A DNA stretch of 64,000 nt, taken from Streptomyces sp. SUK 48 (GTDB taxonomy: Bacteria; Actinomycetota; Actinomycetes; Streptomycetales; Streptomycetaceae). The stretch spans positions 558,001 to 622,000 of the forward strand of contig NZ_CP045740.1 of the NCBI RefSeq assembly GCF_009650765.1, given 5' to 3'. Positions 15,886 to 23,564 of the stretch are shown here, piece after piece. The position numbers were made by a program, and so were the translations under genes. A model generated the notes under the pieces. It was given only the letters and a program-made list of their open reading frames with translations, ran no database searches and had not been told where the DNA came from. Position 1 is the first letter of the stretch; each line of letters begins with the position of its first letter.

Positions 15886-16433
15886 CCTCGGTCCGCGGTC
15901 TGCGGACGCTCGCCGTACGGTCCCTGCTGCCGCTGGTCCTCGGTCTGGTGGACGGCCTGCTCAACGCCCTCACGCTGGCCGCCGCCTCCCTGGTGGGCTC
16001 CGGCGCGCCGGTCAGTGCCTCGCTGGCGCTCCGGGTGGGGCTGGTGGCGCTGACGACGGCCGCGTTCGCGGTGTTCGTGGCCGACTACGCCGACCGCCGC
16101 GCCTATCTGATCCGTGCCTCACGGCAGCTGAACCTGACCCGCCGGGGGCAGTTGGCCACGACCCGGCTCGGCCGGCTCGCGCTGACGCGCGCGCTCACGG
16201 CCACGGCGATCGCCTGCACCGCGAGCTTCGCCGGGGCGACGCTGCCCCTGCTGGCCGGGGCCGCGGCGCCGGAGCTGTCGTGGATCGTGGTGGTGCTGGC
16301 CGTCGTCGCCCTCACCGTGCTGGGGGCGGTCCTGGGACGGCTCTTCGCGGGCAGTCCCGTGCGCTGGGCGGCGGTGCTCGGCTGCGGCGGGGTGGCGGTG
16401 ACGTGGATCGGCGTGTGGCTGCACCTCACTTGA
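15882..16433 (+). CDS. VIT-like integral membrane protein
   Basis: 183 residues with about five membrane segments. The first (LPLVLGLVDGLLNALTLAAASLVG) and the later ATLPLLAGAAAPELSWIVVVLAVV...VLGRLFAGSPVRWAAVLGCGGVAV resemble the VIT1/CCC1 metal transporter fold. The cytoplasmic metal-binding domain between TM2 and TM3 is replaced by a short basic loop (RRAYLIRASRQLNLTRRGQ). It is coupled to DUF211 under fluoride aptamer B. A transport role in fluoride stress, for fluoride or a metal-fluoride species, is a hypothesis; the family does not show it. Confidence 0.75.
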   Translation: MTSVRGLRTLAVRSLLPLVLGLVDGLLNALTLAAASLVGSGAPVSASLALRVGLVALTTAAFAVFVADYADRRAYLIRASRQLNLTRRGQLATTRLGRLALTRALTATAIACTASFAGATLPLLAGAAAPELSWIVVVLAVVALTVLGAVLGRLFAGSPVRWAAVLGCGGVAVTWIGVWLHLT

Positions 16434-16526
16434 ACGCCGTATCACCTGGCCGCGTCATCACCTGGACGCCACCTCACCCGGCCGGCTGGCGGGGACCGGG
16501 CGGACGGGCGCACCATGGACGGAGAC

Positions 16527-16574
16527 GGGCGATGAGGCTCGCCCTTGAGCGCACGTTCCGTGCTGATGGCCTCT
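16527..16574 (+). promoter_or_regulatory. fluoride riboswitch aptamer C
   Basis: 48-base core with every element intact: stem 1 GGGCG/CGCCC, stem 2 GCACG/CGTGC with a TTC loop, 3' end GCTGATGGCCTCT, and pseudoknot GAGGC/GCCTC. CACCATGGAC upstream resembles the -10 region of copy B. The core ends 50 bases before the ABC-F start codon; the ribosome site GGAGG (16612-16616) lies in between and could be masked or released by the switch. Confidence 0.9.
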
Positions 16575-16624
16575 GCGAGCACCAGCCGCCGCGCCCGGCG
16601 GCCCGGCTTCCGGAGGCATCGCGG

Positions 16625-18292
16625 ATGTACGCGTACACGATGCGCAAGGCCCGCACGGCCCACGGCGACAAGGTCGTCCTCGACGACGTCACCCTCTCCT
16701 TCCTGCCCGGCGCCAAGATCGGTGTCGTGGGCCCGAACGGCATGGGCAAGTCGACCGTCCTGCGGATCATGGCGGGCCTTGAGCGGCCCACCGATGGCGA
16801 GGCGGCCCCGGCCCCCGGGACCAGCGTCGGGATTCTGGAGCAGGAGCCCCGGCTCGACGACTCGGCGACCGTGCTGGGCAACGTCGAGGAGGGCGTCGCG
16901 GAGATCCGTGCCGCGCTGCGCCGGTACGAGGAGGTCACGACCCGGCTCGGCGCGGCCGGCGGCGCGGAGCCGCAGCCTCTCCTGGACGAACTCGGCGCGC
17001 TCCAGGACCGGTTGGACGACGCCGGGGCGTGGGATCTCGACTCCCGGCTGGAACAGGCGAGGGACGCGCTGCGCTGTCCGCCGCCCCGCACACCGGTCGC
17101 GGAGCTGTCGGGCGGTGAGCGGCGGCGGGTCGCGCTGTGCCGGCTGCTGCTGTCCCAGCCGGACCTGCTGCTGCTGGACGAGCCCACGAACCACCTGGAC
17201 GCGGAGTCGGTGGCGTGGCTGGAGCGGCATCTGGCGGACTACCCCGGCACCGTCGTCGCCGTCACCCACGACCGGTACTTCCTGGACAACGTCGCCCAGT
17301 GGATCCTGGAGATCGACCGCGGCCACGCCTATCCGTACGAGGGGAACTACTCCGCCTACCTCCAGGCCAGGGCGGCCCGGCTCCAGGTGGAGGGCCGCAA
17401 GGACGCCAAGCGGCAGAAGCGGCTGGCCGAGGAGCTGGCGTGGGCACGCTCCGGCGGCACGGCGCGCCAGGCCAGGTCCAAGGCGCGGGTGCGGCATCAC
17501 GAGCAGCTGGCGAGCGAGGCCGCCGGGGCGCGGAAGCTGGACTTCGAGGAGATCCAGATCCCGCCCGGGCCGCGGCTGGGCAGCCTGGTCCTGGAGGCCG
17601 ACCATGTCACCAAGGGGTTCGGCGACCGGCTGCTGATGGAGGAGCTGTCGTTCTCCCTGCCGCGCGGCGGCCTCGTCGGGGTCCTCGGCCCCAACGGGGT
17701 GGGCAAGACCACGCTGTTCCGGATGATCGTCGGTGAGGAGCGGCCGGACGCGGGCGCCCTGCGGGTCGGTGACTCGGTGCGGATCTCGTACGTGGACCAG
17801 AACCGCGCCGGACTGGACCCGGACATGCCGGTGTGGCAGGCGGTGTCCGGCGGTGTGGACCACATCCGCGTCGGGGACGTGGAGATGCCCTCCCGCGCCT
17901 ATGTCGCCACGTTCGGTTTCAAGGGCGCCGACCAGCAGAAGCCCGTGGGGGTGATGTCCGGGGGCGAACGCAACCGGCTCAACCTCGCCCTGACGCTGAG
18001 GCAGGGCGGCAACCTCCTGCTGCTGGACGAGCCGACCAACGATCTCGACGTGGAGACGCTGGCGTCGCTGGAGAACGCGCTGCTCGGCTTTCCCGGCTGC
18101 GCGGTCGTCAGCGCGCACGACCGGTGGTTCCTGGACCGGGTCGCCACCCACATCCTGGCCTGGGAGGGCGGCGCCGACTGGTTCTGGTTCGAGGGCAACT
18201 TCGCCGGCTACGAGGCCGACAAGCTCGGCCGGCTGGGCGCGGAGGCGGCCCGCCCGCACCGGATCACCCACCGCCGGCTGGTACGCGGCTGA
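16625..18292 (+). CDS. EttA-like ABC-F ATPase under fluoride control
   Basis: 555 residues, the usual EttA length. Two ABC domains: Walker A GPNGMGKST and GPNGVGKTT, signatures LSGGERRRVAL and MSGGERNRLNL, Walker B LLLLDEPTNHLD and LLLLDEPTNDLD. The EttA arm and linker (DFEEIQIPPGPRLGSLVLE) and C-terminal RPHRITHRRLVRG are present. EttA gates the first peptide bond on the ribosome in response to ATP/ADP ratio. The Walker A Ala is Met here. A housekeeping EttA probably lies elsewhere, making this a specialised paralog. The ATG at 16625 has a GGAGG site; upstream extension would cross the aptamer. Confidence 0.9.
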   Translation: MYAYTMRKARTAHGDKVVLDDVTLSFLPGAKIGVVGPNGMGKSTVLRIMAGLERPTDGEAAPAPGTSVGILEQEPRLDDSATVLGNVEEGVAEIRAALRRYEEVTTRLGAAGGAEPQPLLDELGALQDRLDDAGAWDLDSRLEQARDALRCPPPRTPVAELSGGERRRVALCRLLLSQPDLLLLDEPTNHLDAESVAWLERHLADYPGTVVAVTHDRYFLDNVAQWILEIDRGHAYPYEGNYSAYLQARAARLQVEGRKDAKRQKRLAEELAWARSGGTARQARSKARVRHHEQLASEAAGARKLDFEEIQIPPGPRLGSLVLEADHVTKGFGDRLLMEELSFSLPRGGLVGVLGPNGVGKTTLFRMIVGEERPDAGALRVGDSVRISYVDQNRAGLDPDMPVWQAVSGGVDHIRVGDVEMPSRAYVATFGFKGADQQKPVGVMSGGERNRLNLALTLRQGGNLLLLDEPTNDLDVETLASLENALLGFPGCAVVSAHDRWFLDRVATHILAWEGGADWFWFEGNFAGYEADKLGRLGAEAARPHRITHRRLVRG

Positions 18293-18315
18293 CCGCCCGA
18301 CAGGAGCCCTGCGCC

Positions 18316-18666
18316 ATGACATACCTCGATCAGGAGGCGATGGCGGTCCTGCACGCGGCCCGGCTGATCGTCGTCAACGCCACGTGGCACCTCCGTGAGG
18401 AACAGGCCCTCGGACGGCTCGCCGGTGCACGCGGTCTGGCCTGCACCCCGCTCTTTCCCGGGCACCCGGTCATCCAGATCGTCGCGTACGACGGACGTCT
18501 CCTCGGCCGGGCCCGCTTCGACACCGGGTTCGGTGTGTGCTGGTTCGCCGGCAGCCTGGCCCTGGGGGTTCTCTACGATCGCTCGGTCACCGAGGTGGTG
18601 GTCTTCTCGGCGGCCCTGCAAGCGGCCGCGCTGCCCCTGCTCCTGGTGGTCAGGCGGACGCGCTGA
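18316..18666 (+). CDS. small membrane protein in the ABC-F operon
   Basis: 116 residues starting 23 bases after the ABC-F stop, with a CAGGAG site. A soluble N-terminal part (VNATWHLREEQALGRLAGARG) is followed by hydrophobic stretches CWFAGSLALGVLYD and VVVFSAALQAAALPLLLVV, so one or two membrane passes. No family recognised. Position implies expression with the ABC-F gene from aptamer C. Confidence 0.7.
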   Translation: MTYLDQEAMAVLHAARLIVVNATWHLREEQALGRLAGARGLACTPLFPGHPVIQIVAYDGRLLGRARFDTGFGVCWFAGSLALGVLYDRSVTEVVVFSAALQAAALPLLLVVRRTR

Positions 18667-19034
18667 CGTCGTCCGGGGCCCGGTCGGCGGGTTCGACGAT
18701 CCAGTGTCCGCGGCAGCCGCATCAGCAGGTCCTCGGCCTTCGCGTACGACGTCGAGCCCACCCGGAGCCGCCACACCGCTCCCGGCGGCCGCCTGCCCGG
18801 GGTGAGGGGCCGCACCGGGCGCGGCGCCGGGGCCGCGTGGGCGGGGACGCTCGCCTCCCGCAGCGCGTCGAGCACGGTGTCGACGTGCCGGGCGGGAATG
18901 TCGGCGATCGGCGCCCACGCGGTCGCCCCCAGGCCGTTGCCACGGCCGCCCGGCGGCAGCCAGGCGGGCGCGAACAAGCTTGCCGATACGGTGAGTTGTG
19001 AGCCGGCGTGCGCTCCGGGCGCGGTTCCTGCCAT
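18650..19034 (-). pseudogene. hypothetical protein with a probable frameshift
   Basis: The start at 19034 has a strong GGGAGGAC site. The protein reads well to TSYAKAEDLLMRLPR, including PIADIPARHVDTVLDALREASVPAH. The same frame then degrades. A frame switch near 18716 gives a coherent ending GHWIVEPADRAPDDVSASA and a stop at 18650, overlapping the convergent gene by only 17 bases. Either a real single-base indel or a sequencing error. Without a shift the open frame runs to 18573. Function unknown; no aptamer precedes it. Confidence 0.5.
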
Positions 19035-19204
19035 GGTGTCCTCCCCGCTGCTCCCGATGTCGAGGCGGGCAGGAACCGTCGGCCGGCAGGCGGGTCGACC
19101 ACCCCGGGGCGGGGTGGTCCCGGCGGGGTCCAGCGCCGGGCGCCACGCGCACTTTCAGGGTACGCCGCGCCACTCCTCACCGCGGTCGACCCGCTGGGCG
19201 CGGC

Positions 19205-19233
19205 TTGCGGCGGCGATCTTCGGGGCACACTAT
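19205..19233 (+). promoter_or_regulatory. promoter of the pyrophosphatase-enolase operon
   Basis: TTGCGG and CACTAT are spaced 17 bases, 22 bases upstream of aptamer D. CACTATGG recurs upstream of aptamer B, supporting a shared promoter form. Confidence 0.5.
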
Positions 19234-19255
19234 GGGTACGCGCCGAACGCGCGCC

Positions 19256-19303
19256 GGTGATGGGGCTCACCGCAACCGCGGCGACACGCCGCTGACGGTC
19301 CCT
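19256..19303 (+). promoter_or_regulatory. fluoride riboswitch aptamer D (compensated variant)
   Basis: Core begins GGTGATGGGGCTCACC (stem 1 with flanking C-G) and ends CGCTGACGGTCCCT. Stem 2 is CGGCG-ACA-CGCCG. The loop is GGGGC where copies B and C have GAGGC, and the 3' partner is GTCCC where they have GCCTC. Pairing is kept through covariation, which is strong evidence for the fold. It precedes the pyrophosphatase and enolase genes. An AGGAGGAG site lies 18 bases after the core. Confidence 0.88.
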
Positions 19304-19331
19304 GGTCGAACGGATATGACCAGGAGGAGCC

Positions 19332-19523
19332 ATGCCCACGCCCGCCCCGTCCCGCTCCCCCGCCCTGCCCGCCGGTCTCCGGGCCGCGCGCCGCCCCGGC
19401 CGGACGGATGTGTCCGGGCGGACACGCCCGGTACCCGTCCCGACGAGCCCGGCCCCCGCCCGCCCGAGCCGCACCACCGGGCGAGCTCTCACCCGCAGGA
19501 GGACACAGTGGAGTTCGATGTGA
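19332..19523 (+). CDS. possible leader ORF between aptamer D and ppa
   Basis: 63 codons with a strong AGGAGGAG ribosome site right after the aptamer. The product is Pro/Arg/Ser-rich without a fold. Its end overlaps the pyrophosphatase start by 16 bases. Translating it could couple the aptamer state to pyrophosphatase translation. It may also be chance; composition is only weakly coding. Confidence 0.4.
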   Translation: MPTPAPSRSPALPAGLRAARRPGRTDVSGRTRPVPVPTSPAPARPSRTTGRALTRRRTQWSSM

Positions 19524-19996
19524 CCGTGGAGATCCCCCAGGGGTCCCGCAACAAGTACGAGATGGACCATGAGCTGCACCGCATCCGGCTGGACCGGCTG
19601 CTGTTCACCTCCACCAAGTATCCGGCGGACTACGGCTACGTCGACGGCACCCTGGGCCGCGACGGAGACCCCCTGGACGCCCTGGTGCTGGTCGGCGAGC
19701 CGACCTTCCCGGGCTGCACCATCGAGTGCCGGGCCGTCGGCATGTACGTCATGAAGGACGAGCACGGCCCCGACGAGAAGGTCCTGTGCGTACCCGCCCA
19801 CGACCCCCGGTACGCGCCGGTGCAGGACATCACCGACATCTCGGAGTTCGACCGGCTGGAGATCACCCACTTCTTCGAGGTGTACAAGGACCTGGAGCCC
19901 GGCAAGTCCGTCGAGGGCTCGCACTGGGAGGGCCGCGACCAGGCGTACGCGGAGATCGCGGCCTCCCGGGCCCGGGCCGTGGGAACGGGAGCCTGA
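19508..19996 (+). CDS. ppa: inorganic pyrophosphatase, family I
   Basis: 162 residues. Family I active-site motifs are present: EIPQGSRNKYEMD, the signature DGDPLDALVLVGEPTFPGC, and YKDLEPGKSVEGSHWEGRDQA near the end. It hydrolyses PPi to phosphate with Mg2+, and fluoride inhibits this family strongly. The GTG at 19508 has an AGGAGG site. It is followed 3 bases later by enolase in one operon behind fluoride aptamer D. This is probably a second, stress-induced copy in addition to a housekeeping enzyme, which should lie elsewhere. Confidence 0.92.
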   Translation: MEFDVTVEIPQGSRNKYEMDHELHRIRLDRLLFTSTKYPADYGYVDGTLGRDGDPLDALVLVGEPTFPGCTIECRAVGMYVMKDEHGPDEKVLCVPAHDPRYAPVQDITDISEFDRLEITHFFEVYKDLEPGKSVEGSHWEGRDQAYAEIAASRARAVGTGA

Positions 19997-19999
19997 CCC

Positions 20000-21274
20000 A
20001 TGGGCCTGCGGATCACCGAGCTGCACGCGGTCGAGATCCTCGACTCCCGTGCCCGCCCCACCCTCGCCGTCACCCTCACCACGGGCGACGGCGGCCGGAT
20101 CCGGGCCGGGGTCCCCTCCGGTGCCTCCACCGGCACCCGGGAGGCGGTCGAACTGCGCGACGGCGACCGGACCCGCTACGGCGGACAGGGCGTGTCCACG
20201 GCGGTCGGGCACGTCAACGCCGGGATCGCCCGGGCCCTGACAGGGCGCGACTTCGCCTCGGCCGCCGACATCGACCGGGCGCTCATCGAACTGGACGGCA
20301 CCGACACCAAGTCGAAGCTCGGCGCCAACGCCGTCATCGGGGTCTCCCTCGCCGCCTGGCGCGCCGAGGCGGCCACCGCCGGGAAGCCGCTGTGGCGGCA
20401 TCTCGCCGAGGTGGCGGGCACCGTGCCGCGCCTGCCGGTGCCGCACTTCAACGTCGTCAACGGCGGTGCCCACGCCGCCAACGACCTGGACTTCCAGGAG
20501 TTCATGCTCGCCCCGCTCGGCGCACCGGATCTGCCCGAGGCCGTACGCGCCGGGGCCGAGGTGTACGCCCGGCTCAAGGCCCGGCTGGCCGCCGACGGCC
20601 ACACCACGGGCCTGGGCGACGAGGGCGGCTTCGCCCCCGCCCTCGACCGCCCCGAGGACGTCCTGCACCTGCTGGTCGAGGCGATCACCGACGCCGGCTA
20701 CACACCCGGCCGCGACGGTGTCGCCATCGCCCTGGACCCGGCGGCCAGCGAGTTCCGGCTGCCGGACGGCCTGTACCGGGTCGCGGGCGAGGCTCTGAGC
20801 AGCGACGACCTGATCGACCGCTACGAGACCATCACCGACCGTTTCCCGGTCTGGTCGATCGAGGACGGACTGGCCGAGGACGACTGGCACGGCTGGGTCC
20901 GGCTGACCGAACGCCTCGGCGACCGGATCCAGGTGATGGGCGACGACATCTTCGTCACCAACCCCGTCATCATCCAGGAGGCGATCAGCAAGAAGATCGG
21001 CAACTCCGCCCTGATCAAGGTCAATCAGATCGGCACCGTCACCGAGACCCTGGACGCGATGCGGATCTGCCGCGCGGCCGGCTACACGCAGATGATCTCC
21101 CATCGTTCCGGCGAGACCGAGGACACCTTCATCGCCGACCTCGCCGTGGGCACCGGCTGCGGTCAGATCAAGTCCGGGGCTCCGGCCCGGGGTGAACGCG
21201 TCGCCAAGTACAACCGGCTGATCGAGATCGCCGGTTCCGATCCGTCACTGCCGTTCGGCCTCGCCGACGGCTGA
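20000..21274 (+). CDS. eno: enolase (probable fluoride-induced paralog)
   Basis: 424 residues, normal length. Visible motifs: SGASTGTREAVELRDGD, the HFNVVNGGAHAAN loop, metal ligands in ALDPAASEF, SIEDGL and MGDDIFVTN, catalytic Lys in LIKVNQIGTVTET, SHRSGETEDTFIADLAVG, and IKSGAPARGERVAKYN. It converts 2-phosphoglycerate to PEP. Fluoride with phosphate is a classic enolase inhibitor, so extra enzyme under a fluoride switch makes sense. A GDDI in place of the usual GDDL is a small variation. A primary enolase is expected elsewhere in the genome. Confidence 0.92.
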   Translation: MGLRITELHAVEILDSRARPTLAVTLTTGDGGRIRAGVPSGASTGTREAVELRDGDRTRYGGQGVSTAVGHVNAGIARALTGRDFASAADIDRALIELDGTDTKSKLGANAVIGVSLAAWRAEAATAGKPLWRHLAEVAGTVPRLPVPHFNVVNGGAHAANDLDFQEFMLAPLGAPDLPEAVRAGAEVYARLKARLAADGHTTGLGDEGGFAPALDRPEDVLHLLVEAITDAGYTPGRDGVAIALDPAASEFRLPDGLYRVAGEALSSDDLIDRYETITDRFPVWSIEDGLAEDDWHGWVRLTERLGDRIQVMGDDIFVTNPVIIQEAISKKIGNSALIKVNQIGTVTETLDAMRICRAAGYTQMISHRSGETEDTFIADLAVGTGCGQIKSGAPARGERVAKYNRLIEIAGSDPSLPFGLADG

Positions 21275-21295
21275 CCCGGGGCCAGGGCGCGCGGA

Positions 21296-21535
21296 TCACT
21301 CCAGACAGCCGGTGAGCCGGAGACAGGCGTGCCGGGCGGCCTCCAGCAGTTCACCGGCTTCCGTGGCCGGTCCGACCCCCTCGACCTGGCAGGCGCCGCC
21401 CGGGGCGAGACGAGCCAGCGCGTGGGCCCATGCCTCGGGCTGGGCATGCCAGCGGGGGAAGTCGGCCAGGCCCGCCAGGCCGGTGAAGGGGGCGGGCCTC
21501 GGCCACGCAGAGCACCTCGTCCACCGGTCGCGGCC
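21296..21535 (-). pseudogene. 3' remnant of a hypothetical gene
   Basis: A stretch with strong coding GC bias encodes FTGLAGLADFPRWHAQ...ARHACLRLTGCLE and a stop at 21296. Just upstream the coding signal moves to another frame (VDEVLCVAEARP), and before that it fades. I read this as the decayed end of a gene. The rest of 21275-21767 holds no gene. Confidence 0.4.
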
Positions 21536-21660
21536 CACGTCATCGATGGAGCTGCCACCCCATTCCAAGCGGGGGCTTTCCCCCGCACGCCGAGCCAGAG
21601 AAACGGGGGCCTTTTCTTGGCGCGCAATCTTTCACCGGAACAGCGACGCCCCCCTCCAAT

Positions 21661-21720
21661 ATCCTCTTCCATATGGATCTTGACGTATACATATATTGGA
21701 CAGACGTATGCCGTCGAGTG
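21661..21720 (+). promoter_or_regulatory. AT-rich promoter/operator region of the decarboxylase operon
   Basis: This 60-base stretch is far more AT-rich than its surroundings. It holds TTGACG at 21680-21685, the palindrome CCATATGG at 21669, and a GACGTAT direct repeat at 21682 and 21703. It probably contains the promoter and a regulator site for the gene at 21768; the regulator is not evident. Confidence 0.5.
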
Positions 21721-21767
21721 TCCACTGGATTCGACCGAGAATTACCCGCTCTCCTCGGAGGCTCCGC

Positions 21768-22505
21768 ATGCAAAAGGAAGACGTGGCCCGCCTCTTCACC
21801 ACTCCGGTGGATTCCCCGGCCTACGCCCCCGCGCGGTACCGGTTCACCAACCGTGAATACCTCAATATCTACTACCGCACGGACCCCGAGATGGTGCGAC
21901 GCCTCGTCCCGGAGCCATTGACGGTCACCGATCCGATCGTGCGCTTCGAGATCATGCGCATGCCCGACACCACCGGGCTGGGCGACTACACGGAGGCCGG
22001 CCAGCTGATCGCCGTGGAACACGAGGGCGAGAAGGGCGAGTTCAACCTCGCCATGTACGTGGACAGCGTGCCCGCGATCTCCAGCGGACGCGAGTACAGC
22101 GCGTACCCGAAGAAGTCCGGTTCCCCCACCCTCTACGTCGACTCCGACACGTTGGTCGGCACGCTGGACTACGGGACGCTGCGGGTGGCCACCGCGACCA
22201 TGGGCTACAAGCACTACGCCATGGACCAGGCGGAGGCGCGCGCCCAGGTGTGCTCCCCGAATTTCATGGTCAAGACGATCCCGGACTACGACGGCAATCT
22301 GCGCGTCTGCGACCTGGTCCGCACCCGGATCACCGATGTCACCGTCAAGAGCGCGTACACCGCGCCCGCGCGCCTGGAGCTCTTCGCCCACGCCATGGCC
22401 CCGCTCGCGGACCTGCCCGTGCTGGAGGTCGTCGGCGCCAGCCACATCCTCACCGACCTGACGCTCAGCCCGGTCGAGCCGGTCTTCGACTACCTCACCG
22501 CCTGA
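21768..22505 (+). CDS. acetoacetate decarboxylase family protein
   Basis: 245 residues. The Schiff-base lysine region GREYSAYPKKSG matches the acetoacetate decarboxylase active site. Other family blocks are YRTDPEMVRRLVPEPL and the C-terminal VVGASHILTDLTL. The ATG at 21768 has a GGAGG site; the frame is open further upstream but that region is AT-rich control DNA. It heads a three-gene operon with a hydroxyacyl-CoA dehydrogenase and a CoA transferase. Members include true decarboxylases and ADC-like enzymes acting on other keto acids. Confidence 0.85.
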   Translation: MQKEDVARLFTTPVDSPAYAPARYRFTNREYLNIYYRTDPEMVRRLVPEPLTVTDPIVRFEIMRMPDTTGLGDYTEAGQLIAVEHEGEKGEFNLAMYVDSVPAISSGREYSAYPKKSGSPTLYVDSDTLVGTLDYGTLRVATATMGYKHYAMDQAEARAQVCSPNFMVKTIPDYDGNLRVCDLVRTRITDVTVKSAYTAPARLELFAHAMAPLADLPVLEVVGASHILTDLTLSPVEPVFDYLTA

Positions 22506-22551
22506 CCCCGCCTCGCCGCGCCCACCTCCGTCCTCGCGAAAGGCCCGCACC

Positions 22552-23529
22552 ATGTCCCGCACCTCCGAGCCCGCACTGGAGTCCTACCGGCGTGCCGCCG
22601 TCATCGGCGGCGGCGTGATCGGCGTCTCCTGGGCCGGTCTCTTCCTCGCCCGCGGCATCGACGTCGTCGTCAACGACCCCCGTCCCGACATCGAGGACCT
22701 CGTCCGCACCGGCCTCGCGGAGATCACCCCCGCCCTGGCCGCGCTCGGCCTGCCGACCGAGAACCTGGCCGCCGGCCTCACCTTCGAGGCGGACCTCGCG
22801 ACCGCCGTCGCCGACGTGGACATCGTCCAGGAGAACGGCCCCGAGCGCCTCGAACTCAAGCAGCGGATCTGGGCGACGGTCGAAGCGGCCGCCCCCGCCC
22901 AGGCCCTGCTGGCCAGCTCGACCTCCAGCATCCCGGCGACCGCCATCGCCGAGGGCATGCGGCAGCCCGAGCGCCTCATCGTGGGCCACCCCTTCAACCC
23001 CCCGCACCTCGTGCCGCTGGTCGAGATCGTGCCCGGCGCGCGGACCGCCCCGGCCACCGTCGAGGAGGCCACCGCCTTCTACACCGCGCTCGGCAAGAAG
23101 CCGCAGGTCCTGCGCGAGGAGGTGCCGGGCTTCGTCGCCAACCGCCTCCAGGCGGCCCTCTTCCGCGAGTGCGTCCACCTCGTCGCCGAGGGCGTGGTGA
23201 CGGAGCAGCAGCTCGACGACGTCGTGACCTCCTCCATCGGTATGCGCTGGGCCGTGGCGGGCCCCTTCCGCACCTTCCATCTCGGCGGCGGCCCCGGCGG
23301 GCTCCCCCAGTTCATCGACCACCTCGGGCGCGGCATGGAGACCGGCCTGTGGCCGCTGCTGGGCAACCCCACCTTCGACGACGCCACCGTCGCCCTCCTC
23401 ACCGAGCAGGCACGCGAGGCGTTCGGGAACGAATCCGTGGAACGGCTCGCCGCCGAACGCGACCGCGCGCAGATCGCCCTGATGCGCGCCCTCGGCGAGA
23501 CCCCGGACGCCGAGCGCGCCCGCGTCTGA
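22552..23529 (+). CDS. 3-hydroxyacyl-CoA dehydrogenase family oxidoreductase
   Basis: 325 residues. The Rossmann motif AVIGGGVIGVSWAGLFLARG, then VQENGPERLELKQ, SSTSSIPATAIA and the catalytic-His block IVGHPFNPPHLVPLVEIVPG are intact. The C-terminal helical domain contains GFVANRLQAALFRE. The layout is closest to L-carnitine dehydrogenase/3-hydroxybutyryl-CoA dehydrogenase-like proteins. It oxidises a 3-hydroxy acid or acyl-CoA with NAD. Second gene of the operon; its substrate probably feeds the neighbouring decarboxylase or CoA transferase. Confidence 0.87.
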   Translation: MSRTSEPALESYRRAAVIGGGVIGVSWAGLFLARGIDVVVNDPRPDIEDLVRTGLAEITPALAALGLPTENLAAGLTFEADLATAVADVDIVQENGPERLELKQRIWATVEAAAPAQALLASSTSSIPATAIAEGMRQPERLIVGHPFNPPHLVPLVEIVPGARTAPATVEEATAFYTALGKKPQVLREEVPGFVANRLQAALFRECVHLVAEGVVTEQQLDDVVTSSIGMRWAVAGPFRTFHLGGGPGGLPQFIDHLGRGMETGLWPLLGNPTFDDATVALLTEQAREAFGNESVERLAAERDRAQIALMRALGETPDAERARV

Positions 23530-23564
23530 ACTCCCCCACACCACCCACGAGAAGCAAAGAAGTC

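Noticed and set aside
16280..16624. Longer ABC-F protein starting at 16280
   Set aside because: The extension overlaps the VIT-like gene and aptamer C; the remaining 555 residues equal normal EttA length.
23169..23564. Extended N-terminus of the CoA transferase
   Set aside because: It would overlap the upstream dehydrogenase in another frame; the ATG at 23565 begins a sensible protein.
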